DNA of 29,022 nt from the NCBI GenBank assembly GCA_002702385.1, contig NZZF01000061.1:3145-32166 (forward strand). Reading direction: 5' to 3'. Origin of the DNA: Flavobacteriaceae bacterium. Lineage in GTDB: Bacteria; Bacteroidota; Bacteroidia; Flavobacteriales; Flavobacteriaceae. A program made the position numbers and the translations under genes. The notes below the pieces were generated by a model, which did no database searches, had not been told where the DNA came from, and saw nothing but the letters and a program-made list of their open reading frames with translations. This document shows positions 15,912-24,784 of the stretch, one piece after another (position 1 is the stretch's first letter; every line of letters starts with the position of its first letter).

Positions 15912-17321
15912 TTAAAATATTTTATTTGGATTTTCTTGAAAACCTACATCTTCACCTAAATAACTTTGAACAGTTCTAAATCCAATGTATGATCTTTTTT
16001 TATTTTGATATTCATAATCTCTAGTGGAAACTTTTAAAAAATGAGCTACATCTTTCCACGAACCACCTCTCACAACTTTTCTTTGATTATCTTCAGATCC
16101 TTCAACATTAGGGTTTAAACCAGCAACAAAATCATTAGCTCCTTTCTCAAAATTTGAATCAGTCCATTCAGCAACATTTCCAGACATATTATATAATCCA
16201 TAATCATTTGGCCAATATGATTCAGCCTCAGCAGTATACAAAATTTGATCAGCTGCATAATCACCTCTTTCTGGTTTAAAATTTGCTAAAAAACAACCTT
16301 TATCATCGTACGTGTATGGACCTCCCCAAGGATATTCTGCTCTTTCAATACCACCCCTTGCCGCATATTCCCACTCAGATTCAGTAGGTAATCTGTATCT
16401 ACTATCTAACTGAATATCTTTCTTTCTTTTTCTGTTATGTTGATTTTTATAAAATGTTCTCCAATTGGCAAAAGCTTTTGCTTGCTCCCAAGAAACACCA
16501 ACAACTGGATAATCAGAGTATGCATCATGCCAGAAATAATCATTGTGCATTGGTTCGTTGTAACTATATTCAAAATCTTTATACCAAACTGTAGTGTCTG
16601 GATAAACTTCAATCTCTTTATAATCACTCCACTTATTTTTTTCAATATCAAATTCTCTAAAACTATATTTAATTCTTTTGGTTTTAAAAGCTCTTAATCC
16701 ATTTGGAGTTGAATCAGCAGGAATAAAATATCCTTCATAATCATCTAATAAGTCAGGGCCTATTCCTCCCTCTAGAATAGCTGCATAATTAGCATCAAGA
16801 TAATCTGACCTTTCCCATGGAATTTTATTATCCCAATTTAAACGATATGTAGATTTATCATCAATGTCAAGGAAACCTAAACCATTTTCTTCTAAATATT
16901 CTTGATAAGCTGTTTTTTCTTCACCATCATCAATTCTATTATATACTGGCATAAAGTCCCATAATGGGTCATCTTCTGTGATATCTTCACCAATTTTTTC
17001 ATAAGCGGCCTTAGCAATTTCATGTCTAACTACAGAATCTCTAACCCAATTCACAAATTGTCTGTACTCGCTATTAGTAATCTCTGTTTCATCCATGTAA
17101 AATGCTTTAACAGAAACAGTTTTTAAAGTTGGATTTTGATCTAATGCAGCATTAGGATTAGATGGTCCCATAGTAAAAGATCCAGAGGGTATTAAAACCA
17201 TACCGTTAGGTTGTGTTGGAAAAAATTTACTGGACTTAACACCAACTAATTCACCTCTATCATTCTTGGAACAGGAAACAAAAAGGAGAAAAGAAGCAAG
17301 AACAAAAAATATTTTTTTCAT
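15912..17321 (-). CDS. gldK: GldK, type IX secretion lipoprotein with FGE-like domain
   Basis: GldK (PorK) is an outer-membrane lipoprotein forming the periplasmic ring with GldN. The start is taken at 17321 because it gives a clean lipoprotein signal, MKKIFFVLASFLLFVSC (Cys17); the frame is open for 21 more codons upstream, but that would bury the signal and overlap the preceding gene. The 469-residue protein has a formylglycine-generating-enzyme-like (sulfatase-modifying factor) fold: MVLIPSGSFTMG, DETEITNSEYRQFV, YPVVGVSWEQAKAFANWR, RLPTESEWEYAARGG, GLYNMSGNVAEW, VVRGGSWKD and YIGFRTV. The catalytic cysteines of true FGE near RGGSW are absent, so it is a structural relative and not a sulfatase activator. 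First of the gldK-L-M-N run. Confidence 0.96.
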   Translation of the reverse strand: MKKIFFVLASFLLFVSCSKNDRGELVGVKSSKFFPTQPNGMVLIPSGSFTMGPSNPNAALDQNPTLKTVSVKAFYMDETEITNSEYRQFVNWVRDSVVRHEIAKAAYEKIGEDITEDDPLWDFMPVYNRIDDGEEKTAYQEYLEENGLGFLDIDDKSTYRLNWDNKIPWERSDYLDANYAAILEGGIGPDLLDDYEGYFIPADSTPNGLRAFKTKRIKYSFREFDIEKNKWSDYKEIEVYPDTTVWYKDFEYSYNEPMHNDYFWHDAYSDYPVVGVSWEQAKAFANWRTFYKNQHNRKRKKDIQLDSRYRLPTESEWEYAARGGIERAEYPWGGPYTYDDKGCFLANFKPERGDYAADQILYTAEAESYWPNDYGLYNMSGNVAEWTDSNFEKGANDFVAGLNPNVEGSEDNQRKVVRGGSWKDVAHFLKVSTRDYEYQNKKRSYIGFRTVQSYLGEDVGFQENPNKIF

Positions 17322-17380
17322 GTGTTTAATTCTTCTTTTTTTAAAAAGTTGGACCCTAAAATAACACTTTTGGTTTAATT

Positions 17381-18487
17381 TCATGTAATCTTATTCTTTA
17401 ATCTTTTTATGATTCTTTCAGAAATAATTGAATTTTGTGATAATTTATAGTCATTTTCTGAACATGCTATTATGTCTTTTTCAATTTTTACTATACTATC
17501 ATCGCTAATATATTCTACCCACCAACGATCACTTATTTTATTTTTATAAAATTTTAAATTATGTCCATCAATTTCGGTATGATAATAATTAAAATCAGAT
17601 TCATTTGAAAAATCCTCATTATATCTGTTATTATAACCATCTATCGTATACCAAACCATTTCAGAGAGAACAGAATTACATTCTATTGTGCTTTTCACAT
17701 TAGTGTATCCTACAATTTTCATGCTAGAACTTATTCCAATATAGCGAGATAAATTACAAGCTTCATAAGCACTAAACCCATTTGAAGAGGTTAGTTTATA
17801 ATTTATAACATTTGATTGAAGAGCTTCGAGACTAAAATTAACTATGTTTGAATTTCTAAGTATTGGTTCGGCTTCCTTAATTTCTGAACGTAAATCACCA
17901 AGACTCAATAAGTCAAATTTGATTTTCTTAACTAAATCAATTTTTTCTGTAGAGTTTAAATGTCTCAAATATCCTAAGTTGCAAAAAAAGTTTAGTTTAA
18001 GTTTTTCACTTAATATTAAATCAGACAAATAATTGTTTTTATCTGAATCATTTTCTGAATTTATACCTAAAATTTTGTCAATTGAAACTAAGTTTAAAAA
18101 ATTATGTGAATCATTTAAAGAATATGAAAACAATTTCAATAAACTAGAATTTCCACCTATGCATATTATGAGTATTCCTAATGAAGATAGTTTTTGTACA
18201 ATTTCTTTAATAGCGAAGTTACTATCTGAATCACTATGACCATTTTTAAATCTGCCAAGATCTATAATACTTGAATTCCAATCTCCACAGTGAAGTGAAT
18301 AAAATCTATTTCTGAACTTCTCTGACTCTAATTCATTATTTAATGTTAAAATAGCTATACCAGGTGAATTTAGTTCAAATTCATCAACACCATAAATTTT
18401 TATTTTTCGGGATATACTGGAATTTTCTAGCTTTTCTCTAAGATCTAGATTTGTTTGACTAGGTGGATTAAAATATTGTTCAAACAA
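17381..18487 (-). CDS. Arginase/formimidoylglutamase-like protein lacking metal ligands
   Basis: A 368-residue cytoplasmic protein with the ureohydrolase (arginase) fold as seen in Bacteroidota proteins often annotated formimidoylglutamase. Recognisable landmarks are GIAILTLN (43-50), the segment IICIGGNSSL (108-117), NLVSIDKIL (132-140), VNFSLEALQ (216-224), NGFSAYEACNLSRYIGIS (236-253), EMVWYTIDGYNNR (276-288) and FYKNKISDRWWVEY (313-326). In active enzymes the corresponding motifs are GGDHS/GGGHE, DxHxD and SxDxD, which hold two Mn ions. Here the metal His and Asp residues are largely replaced (GGNSS, SIDKI, SLEAL), so hydrolase activity is unlikely. It lies between topA (8-bp gap) and gldK (59-bp gap), a placement I recall in other Flavobacteriia, suggesting a structural or regulatory role. 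The product name should therefore not be read as an activity. Confidence 0.8.
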   Translation of the reverse strand: MFEQYFNPPSQTNLDLREKLENSSISRKIKIYGVDEFELNSPGIAILTLNNELESEKFRNRFYSLHCGDWNSSIIDLGRFKNGHSDSDSNFAIKEIVQKLSSLGILIICIGGNSSLLKLFSYSLNDSHNFLNLVSIDKILGINSENDSDKNNYLSDLILSEKLKLNFFCNLGYLRHLNSTEKIDLVKKIKFDLLSLGDLRSEIKEAEPILRNSNIVNFSLEALQSNVINYKLTSSNGFSAYEACNLSRYIGISSSMKIVGYTNVKSTIECNSVLSEMVWYTIDGYNNRYNEDFSNESDFNYYHTEIDGHNLKFYKNKISDRWWVEYISDDSIVKIEKDIIACSENDYKLSQNSIISERIIKRLKNKIT

Positions 18488-18495
18488 TTTGTATT

Positions 18496-20937
18496 CTATT
18501 TTTTTAAAAAATCTTTTGCCTTAACTAGATCGATACTATTTGGATCAATAGTTTTAGGAATTTGAATTTTCTTTTTTCCCTTAATTACAAATACCTTCCC
18601 CCATCTTCCTTTTTCGATAGTTATTTTTTCTTCTGGCCAATTTTTAATAATTTTTTCTTTTTCTTTTTTGATTTTCTCTTCAATCAATTCAATACAATCT
18701 GATTCTGTTAAGTTATCAAAATCATATTTCTTATTTACATTAATAAATATATTATTCCATTTAATATATGGTCCAAAACGTCCTTTTCCTTTGGAAACTC
18801 CATGATCTTTATAAATCAAGATTGGTTTTTCACTTTCGTTTTTTTGTTTAATCAATTCTATTGCATTTTCAAATGAAACTTCAAATGGAGACTGACCGTT
18901 AGGGATTGATATAAACTTTTTTCCAAATCTCACATAGGGGCCATATCTACCAATATTGGCCTCTACTTTTTCATCTTGATAGTCACCTAAGTAGATTGGT
19001 AAATCAAAAAGCTTTAATGCCTCTTCAAAAGTTATTTTACTAATTAATTGATCAGGTAATAAACTTGCAAAAAGAGGTTTTTCCTCATCATCGTTTTTTC
19101 CTATTTGTGCCAATGGTCCAAATTTACCAAGTTTAACACTTAATTGTCTTCCTGTTTTTGGATCTTGACCTAAAATTCTTTCACCAGTTTCTCTTTTGGC
19201 ATTTTTACTGACATCCTCAACTTTGGAGTTAAATGGACTATAAAAACTGTCAATTATAGATTGCCAATTCTTCTCACCTTTTGCAATAGAATCAAAATCA
19301 TCTTCTACCGATGCAGTAAAGTTATAGTCAATAATATTTTTAAAGTTATTTGTCAAAAATTCATTAACTAGAACTCCAACTTCACTAGGAACCAACTTAC
19401 CTTTATTAGATCCATAATTCTCTGTAATACTATTTTCAGCAATTTTCTCTGAAATAAGATATTGTACTAACTTTCTTTTTGTTCCAACAGAATCCCCTTT
19501 AAAAACATATTTTCTGTTCATTATTGTAGAAATAGTCGGAGCGTATGTTGAGGGCCTACCAATACCTAACTCTTCAAGTTTTTTAACAAGAGTTGCCTCA
19601 GAAAACCTATATGGTGCTTTCGAAAATGATTGAGTTACTAATATATTCTTACAATCAAGCTTATCACCTACTTTTAAATCAGGTAATAATTCTTCATTAT
19701 TTTCATTATCACCATTATTATCTTTTCCTTCAATATATAATTTTAAAAACCCATCAAACTTAACAACCTCACCATCTGTTTGAAACCAATCATTATGGTT
19801 AGAAGATTTAATTTTAATTACAGTCTTATCTAATATGGCATTAGACATTTGAGATGATACAGTTCTTCTCCAAATTAACTTATATAAATTTGTTTGATCT
19901 GCATCAAGCAGAAGGTTGTCTTTTGAAAAATCAGTTGGTCTGACTGCTTCATGCGCTTGTTGAGCATTTTTTGTTTTATCCTTAAAATTTCTTTGAGAGA
20001 AATATTTTTCACCAAATTTTTTATTAACTGTTTCTTTTATTGCTTTGATAGCTTGATTAGATAAACTTACACTATCTGTTCTCATGTATGTAATGTGTCC
20101 TTGCTCATATAGTTTTTGAGCAGCTGACATAGTTCTAGAAACTGAAAATCCTAATTTTCTTGATGCTTCTTGCTGTAAAGTAGAAGTCGTAAATGGTGGT
20201 GTTGGTTTTTTTTCAATAGGGTTTTTAGTAACTGAATCAACAGTAAAATTAGAGTCTAGAAAACCATTTAAAAAAGAATCAAATGAATCATCTCTATTTA
20301 CACTTTTTAAATATCTAGATTTCAGTGATTCTCCAGAAATACTGTTAAAAAAAGCTACTGTCTTGAAAGACTCTTGAGGATTAAAATCACTAATTTCTTT
20401 TTCACGTTCAGCAATTAATCTTAGAGCTACAGACTGAACTCTTCCAGCTGAAAGCCCTCCTTTTACTTTTCTCCATAGTATGGGTGAAATTTTATAACCA
20501 ACTAATCTATCTAAAATTCTTCTTGCTTGTTGAGCATCAACAAGTGATTTATCTATTTTTCTTGGATTTGTGATTGCTTTTTTGATAGCATCTTCAGTAA
20601 TTTCTCTAAAAACTATTCTTTTAGTTTTATTTTCATCTAACTTTAATGATTCCTGTAAATGCCATGCAATGGCTTCACCCTCACGATCTTCATCACTTGC
20701 TAACCATACAGTTTCAACATTTTTAACTTCACTCTTTAATTTCTTAACTATATCTTTTTTTTCTTTAGATACTATGTATTTTGGCTTGAAATTATCTTCA
20801 ACATTAATTCCAAGTTCACTTGATGGTAGATCAGAAATATGTCCATTACTTGAAACCACTTTAAAATCTTTACCTAAAAATTTTTCAATTGTTTTAGCTT
20901 TTGCTGGTGATTCTACTATAACTAGATTTTTGGACAT
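18496..20937 (-). CDS. topA: DNA topoisomerase I
   Basis: Type IA topoisomerase that relaxes negative supercoils by nicking and passing one strand. The 813-residue protein begins with the TOPRIM domain: LVIVESPAKAKTIEKFLG (Glu9) and SDEDREGEAIAWHL (Asp82, Asp84, Glu86, the Mg site). RRILDRLVGYKISPILW (139-155) and GLSAGRVQSVALRLI (161-175) follow. The active-site tyrosine is Tyr284 in ITYMRTDSVSLS. GRPSTYAPTISTIMNRKYV is typical of the second half. The C-terminus has several short repeats with the pattern GRYGPYVRFGKKFISIP or GRFGPYIKWNNIFI, the topoisomerase C-terminal repeat type, and no zinc-finger cysteines. It is 36 bases after the M28 peptidase gene and 8 before the arginase-like gene, so probably in the same unit. 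Confidence 0.97.
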   Translation of the reverse strand: MSKNLVIVESPAKAKTIEKFLGKDFKVVSSNGHISDLPSSELGINVEDNFKPKYIVSKEKKDIVKKLKSEVKNVETVWLASDEDREGEAIAWHLQESLKLDENKTKRIVFREITEDAIKKAITNPRKIDKSLVDAQQARRILDRLVGYKISPILWRKVKGGLSAGRVQSVALRLIAEREKEISDFNPQESFKTVAFFNSISGESLKSRYLKSVNRDDSFDSFLNGFLDSNFTVDSVTKNPIEKKPTPPFTTSTLQQEASRKLGFSVSRTMSAAQKLYEQGHITYMRTDSVSLSNQAIKAIKETVNKKFGEKYFSQRNFKDKTKNAQQAHEAVRPTDFSKDNLLLDADQTNLYKLIWRRTVSSQMSNAILDKTVIKIKSSNHNDWFQTDGEVVKFDGFLKLYIEGKDNNGDNENNEELLPDLKVGDKLDCKNILVTQSFSKAPYRFSEATLVKKLEELGIGRPSTYAPTISTIMNRKYVFKGDSVGTKRKLVQYLISEKIAENSITENYGSNKGKLVPSEVGVLVNEFLTNNFKNIIDYNFTASVEDDFDSIAKGEKNWQSIIDSFYSPFNSKVEDVSKNAKRETGERILGQDPKTGRQLSVKLGKFGPLAQIGKNDDEEKPLFASLLPDQLISKITFEEALKLFDLPIYLGDYQDEKVEANIGRYGPYVRFGKKFISIPNGQSPFEVSFENAIELIKQKNESEKPILIYKDHGVSKGKGRFGPYIKWNNIFINVNKKYDFDNLTESDCIELIEEKIKKEKEKIIKNWPEEKITIEKGRWGKVFVIKGKKKIQIPKTIDPNSIDLVKAKDFLKK

Positions 20938-20973
20938 TACAAGAATTTTAGGTTCACAAAAGTATACGTTTTT

Positions 20974-22212
20974 TTAAAACTCAATATTTAATTTTATAAT
21001 TTTGGAATCTCTTAACAAAGAAACCTCAGCCTTATCACCTTTATTAAATTTTGATAAAGTCTCCATGTACGACATCATATCATCAATAGAATAATCATTA
21101 ATCTTAATGACTATATCTCCCTTTATAATTCCTCCTTTTTCAGCAGGCTTATCAGCTGACACACCGTCAATTTTCATTCCCTTCCCATCAAATAAATAAT
21201 CAGGCATAACACCTAATGTAACATTAAATTTTGGAGACATTCTACTGCTTTGATCATTCGTTTTAAAAAATTTTAATTTCCCATTATCATTTAAATCTAG
21301 AATTAAATCTAAAATATATTTTGATATTTTATCTAGACCATCATAATTTATTAAATGATAATCATCTCCTGGTTTGTGATAGTCAGAATGTTGTCCAGTG
21401 AAGAAATGCAATACTGGAATATCATTTAAATAGAATGAAGTATGGTCTGAAGGGCCTTGACCAGATTCATTTTCAGTTAATTTAAAAATAGTATTATTTG
21501 ATTTAATTGTCTGTTTAAAAATTGGAGAGGTTCCAGTTCCATAAACCGCAAGACTATTTTCCTTATTAAGTCTTCCAACCATATCAAAATTAAACATATA
21601 ATTTATAGATTTTAAATCAAGAGTTGGGTATTTATTAAAGTAATTTGATCCTAAAAGACCTAACTCCTCAGCTCCAAAAGCAATGAACAAGTAGTTGTTT
21701 TCATTAAGTTCACTTGACAATGGTCCATGAGGACTTAATTTTTTTGCGAGATCAATCATTAAAGCAACTCCACTTGCGTTATCATCAGCTCCGTTATGAA
21801 TTTCTTTTATTGTACTAAGTGAACTTGAATTTCCATAGCCTAGGTGATCAAAATGAGCACCTATCACAACTGTATTTGATGATTTATTGTCAATAAACCC
21901 AATAACATTTAGGGATTCTAATTTATTTTTGGAATCAGAATCTAATGATGGTTGTTGATGGGGATTACTACTTTTATTGAAATTAAAATATTGGAAAAAT
22001 CCATCATCTCCCTTAGGTTCAAGTCCGATTTGTTCAAATCTTGATTTTATAAATTCAGCTGCTCTTTTTTCACCATCAGTTCCAGCTTCTCTTCCTTCAA
22101 AGCTATCATCAGATAAAGTTTTGATATCGATTTTAATACTATTTTCATACTCATAATTCTGAGTACATGAAATAAATAATAATAAAAAAAATATTTTAAT
22201 CAATGCTTTCAT
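20974..22212 (-). CDS. M28 family metallopeptidase lipoprotein with PDZ domain
   Basis: A zinc aminopeptidase-type lipoprotein. The start at 22212 gives MKALIKIFFLLLFISC (lipid Cys16); the open frame reaches 66 codons further upstream, across the divergent gene's start, and is not credible. In the 412-residue product the di-zinc ligands of family M28 are all present: His120 in GAHFDH, Asp143 in NGADDNASG, Glu182-Glu183 in GAEELGLLGS (base and ligand), Asp210 in FNFDMVG and His279 in SDYHKPGDDYH. A PDZ-like domain (about 325-412, DGVSADKPAEKGGIIKGDIVIKI) follows and may steer substrates. It probably degrades peptides in the periplasm or on the outer membrane. First gene of the minus-strand run that includes topA; divergent from the PD40 lipoprotein with only 43 bp between starts. 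Confidence 0.94.
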   Translation of the reverse strand: MKALIKIFFLLLFISCTQNYEYENSIKIDIKTLSDDSFEGREAGTDGEKRAAEFIKSRFEQIGLEPKGDDGFFQYFNFNKSSNPHQQPSLDSDSKNKLESLNVIGFIDNKSSNTVVIGAHFDHLGYGNSSSLSTIKEIHNGADDNASGVALMIDLAKKLSPHGPLSSELNENNYLFIAFGAEELGLLGSNYFNKYPTLDLKSINYMFNFDMVGRLNKENSLAVYGTGTSPIFKQTIKSNNTIFKLTENESGQGPSDHTSFYLNDIPVLHFFTGQHSDYHKPGDDYHLINYDGLDKISKYILDLILDLNDNGKLKFFKTNDQSSRMSPKFNVTLGVMPDYLFDGKGMKIDGVSADKPAEKGGIIKGDIVIKINDYSIDDMMSYMETLSKFNKGDKAEVSLLRDSKIIKLNIEF

Positions 22213-22223
22213 TCTTTTTAATT

Positions 22224-22231
22224 TAAATTTG
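22224..22231 (+). promoter_or_regulatory. Candidate -7 box for the PD40 lipoprotein
   Basis: TAAATTTG is a perfect TAnnTTTG match, 24 bases before the ATG at 22256. No TTG is visible at -33. The box shares the TTTGCGCAAA palindrome (22228-22237) with the box of the divergent peptidase gene. Confidence 0.4.
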
Positions 22232-22233
22232 CG

Positions 22234-22241
22234 CAAAAATA
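22234..22241 (-). promoter_or_regulatory. Candidate -7 box for the M28 peptidase
   Basis: On the minus strand TATTTTTG (22241 to 22234) is a perfect TAnnTTTG match, 21 bases before the ATG at 22212. No clear -33 element is visible. It faces the opposite -7 box across GC, so the two promoters would compete or be co-regulated. Confidence 0.4.
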
Positions 22242-22255
22242 AAAAAACAAATAAG

Positions 22256-23305
22256 ATGAATAGATTGTTTTTGCTTCTTGCTGTATTGCTCAACTCCTGT
22301 GCCAAACAAAATAATGATTTAATTAAACCAGAGGAAAAAAATTTTAAATCTTTAAAACAATTGACTTTTGGAGGAGATAATGCAGAAGCATATTGGAGTT
22401 TTGATGACAAAAGAATTGTATTTCAATCTAACAATCCTAAATGGGGTTTAGAATGTGATCAAATGTTTGTAGCTGATTTTAATGAATCGTTTGAAAACGA
22501 AATTCCAAACATGATAAGTACTGGAAAAGGTAGAACTACATGCTCTTATTTTATACCTAACAATAATATTATTTACGCCTCAACTCATGAATTTAATCAT
22601 TTATGTCCTGAAACTCCATTAAGAGTTGATGGAAATTATGTTTGGCCGATTTATAATACATATGATATTTACGAAGCCGACACAGATGGAAATATAATAA
22701 AAAAATTAACTGATAGTCCTGGATATGATGCTGAGGCCACAGTTTCACCAAAAGGTGATAAAATTGTATTTACCAGTGATCGATCTGGAGATTTAGAACT
22801 ATTTACAATGAATATTGACGGAACAGATATTAAGCAAATTACATTTGATTTAGGTTATGATGGTGGAGCTTTCTTTTCACCTGATGGTTCAAAGATTATT
22901 TTTCGAGCTTCAAGACCTGTTGGTGAAGAAGAACAACAAAAATATAAAGACTTACTTTCTAAGGGCTTAGTACAGCCAACCAATATGGAATTGTTTATTT
23001 GTAATTCTGATGGATCTGAACTAAGACAACTTACTTTTTTAGGTAATGCTAATTGGAGTCCATTTTTTCATCCATCAGGTGATAAGGTTTTATTTTCTTC
23101 AAACTATAATTCAGAGCAAGGATTTCCATTTAATATTTATTCAATAGACATTGATGGTAAAAATTTGAAGCAAGTTACATTTGGTGAAATGTTCGATTCA
23201 TTTCCTGTATTCTCTAATAATGGTAAATATCTTTTGTTTTCGTCAAATAGAAATAATGGCGGAACAAGAGATACAAATATTTTTCTTGCTGAATGGCAAG
23301 ATTAA
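22256..23305 (+). CDS. PD40/TolB-like beta-propeller lipoprotein
   Basis: A 349-residue lipoprotein; the start at 22256 is chosen because MNRLFLLLAVLLNSC (lipid Cys15) follows, while a frame extension to 22229 adds only basic residues. The mature part consists of WD40-like PD40 repeats: blocks of the form 'DG..(I/L)(K/R)QLTF ... SPDG.KI.F.S.R' recur about every 45-60 residues (for instance KKLTDSPGYDAEATVSPKGD, KQITFDLGYDGGAFFSPDGS, RQLTFLGNANWSPFFHPSGD, KQVTFGEMFDSFPVFSNNGK). This is the TolB-type six-bladed propeller family, used for protein binding. A peptidoglycan-binding domain is not present. It is divergent from an M28 peptidase, and the pair may act together on envelope peptides, which is inference. 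Function unknown. Confidence 0.9.
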   Translation: MNRLFLLLAVLLNSCAKQNNDLIKPEEKNFKSLKQLTFGGDNAEAYWSFDDKRIVFQSNNPKWGLECDQMFVADFNESFENEIPNMISTGKGRTTCSYFIPNNNIIYASTHEFNHLCPETPLRVDGNYVWPIYNTYDIYEADTDGNIIKKLTDSPGYDAEATVSPKGDKIVFTSDRSGDLELFTMNIDGTDIKQITFDLGYDGGAFFSPDGSKIIFRASRPVGEEEQQKYKDLLSKGLVQPTNMELFICNSDGSELRQLTFLGNANWSPFFHPSGDKVLFSSNYNSEQGFPFNIYSIDIDGKNLKQVTFGEMFDSFPVFSNNGKYLLFSSNRNNGGTRDTNIFLAEWQD

Positions 23306-23332
23306 AAAACACGACAATTTGACAGGTTTTTT

Positions 23333-23340
23333 TATATTTG
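23333..23340 (+). promoter_or_regulatory. Candidate -7 box upstream of miaB
   Basis: TATATTTG matches TAnnTTTG exactly, 22 bases before the miaB ATG. The nearest TTTG (23318-23321, part of TTGACA) is only 11 bases upstream, too close for a normal -33 element, so the call is tentative. Confidence 0.35.
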
Positions 23341-23362
23341 CTCTGTAAAATCAAATAACATA

Positions 23363-24784
23363 ATGTTAGTTGACTCAAAAATTATAAGAAAAAATAAATT
23401 TGTTAAATCAAATAACAAATACCATATTATATCATATGGATGTCAGATGAATTTTGCTGATTCAGAGGTTGTAGCATCAATATTAGAAAATATTGGATAT
23501 GAGCATGCTGACAATATTGAAAACTCAAATCTGATTTTAATTAATACTTGTTCAATTAGAGAAAAAGCTGAACAAACAATTAGAAAAAAACTATCAAGCA
23601 TTAATTTTTTAAAAAAGAAAAATAAATCTCTTAAAATAGGTGTGCTAGGATGCATGGCTGAAAGATTAAAAGAAAAATTTTTACATGAAGAAAAAATTGT
23701 TGACTTAGTTGTTGGTCCTGATGCTTACAGAGATTTACCAAATTTATTGAAGGAGGTTGAATTTGGAAATGATGCGGTTAATGTTTTGTTATCCAAAGAT
23801 GAAACTTATGCTGACATAAATCCTCAAAGATTCAATTCAAATGGCATTTCTGCTTTTGTGTCAATTACACGTGGTTGTGATAACATGTGTACATTTTGTG
23901 TTGTACCTTTTACAAGAGGAAGAGAAAGAAGTAGAGATCCCAAAAGTATTTTAGCAGAAATTAAACAATTAGAGGAAAACGGATATAAAGAGATTACGCT
24001 TCTGGGACAGAATGTAGATAGCTATTTATGGTATGGTGGAGGTCTTAAAAAAGATTTTAAAAAGGCATCTGAAATTCAGAAAAAAACTTCAATTAATTTT
24101 GCAAAACTTTTAGACATTGTCGCTAAATCATATCCAAAATTCAGAATTAGATTTACAACCTCAAACCCTCAAGATATGGATACTGAGGTATTAATTACAA
24201 TGAAAGCTCACAAAAATATTTGTAATCATATCCATCTTCCAGTACAATCGGGAAGTGATAAAATTTTAAAGGAAATGAATAGGCAACATACAAGGAAAGA
24301 GTATCTAAAACTGGTTTCTGAAATAAAAACAATTCTTCCTGATTGTGGACTATCTCAAGATATGATTACTGGATTTCCTAATGAAACAGAAAAAGATCAT
24401 AAAGACACATTGAGCCTAATGAACTTAGTTAAATATGATTTTGGATTTATGTTTAAGTACTCTGAAAGACCAGGTACATTAGCGTCTAGAAAATTAGATG
24501 ATAATATTTTAGAAGAAATTAAGCAAAGGAGATTGTCAGAGATTATTGATTTGCAATTTAAACATAGCTTTGAAAATTTATCAAAGTATGTTAATAAAAC
24601 AACTGTGATATTAGTAGAAAAGGAATCAAAAAAATCAAAAAGATTTTGGGCAGGTAGAAATGAACAAAATATTATGGTAGTTTTTCCTAAAGAAGATTTC
24701 AAACCTGGTGATTTTGTCGATGTTTTAGTTGAAGAAAATACCGCAACCACTCTTAAAGGAATAGCCTTAAATAAAATTAAATGA
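23363..24784 (+). CDS. miaB: tRNA-2-methylthio-N6-dimethylallyladenosine synthase MiaB
   Basis: MiaB is a radical-SAM methylthiotransferase that converts i6A to ms2i6A at position 37 of tRNAs reading UNN codons. The N-terminal UPF0004 domain carries the auxiliary cluster cysteines Cys27 (YGCQMNFADSE), Cys63 (NTCSIREKAE) and Cys97 (GCMAER). The radical SAM motif is C172-x3-C176-x2-C179 in RGCDNMCTFCVVPFTRGRERSR. LLGQNVDSY, HLPVQSGSD and DMITGFPNET follow as expected. A C-terminal TRAM domain (about 400-473) binds tRNA. The TEKDH and GFMFKYSERPGT segments are typical of MiaB rather than MtaB or RimO. Its TGA stop overlaps the ATG of the next gene (ATGA at 24781-24784), so they are translationally coupled. 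Confidence 0.97.
   Translation: MLVDSKIIRKNKFVKSNNKYHIISYGCQMNFADSEVVASILENIGYEHADNIENSNLILINTCSIREKAEQTIRKKLSSINFLKKKNKSLKIGVLGCMAERLKEKFLHEEKIVDLVVGPDAYRDLPNLLKEVEFGNDAVNVLLSKDETYADINPQRFNSNGISAFVSITRGCDNMCTFCVVPFTRGRERSRDPKSILAEIKQLEENGYKEITLLGQNVDSYLWYGGGLKKDFKKASEIQKKTSINFAKLLDIVAKSYPKFRIRFTTSNPQDMDTEVLITMKAHKNICNHIHLPVQSGSDKILKEMNRQHTRKEYLKLVSEIKTILPDCGLSQDMITGFPNETEKDHKDTLSLMNLVKYDFGFMFKYSERPGTLASRKLDDNILEEIKQRRLSEIIDLQFKHSFENLSKYVNKTTVILVEKESKKSKRFWAGRNEQNIMVVFPKEDFKPGDFVDVLVEENTATTLKGIALNKIK

Noticed and set aside
15912..17321. GldK's FGE-like domain as the formylglycine-generating activator of the nearby sulfatases
   Set aside because: The segment after RGGSW lacks the cysteines needed by true FGE, and the lipoprotein signal plus the gldLMN context identify it as the type IX secretion component.
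17322..17384. Longer GldK start at 17384
   Set aside because: It would add 21 residues before a clean lipoprotein signal peptide and overlap the upstream gene's stop codon.
22213..22410. Longer start for the M28 peptidase (66 extra codons)
   Set aside because: The extension runs antisense through the start of the divergent propeller gene and would bury the lipoprotein signal.
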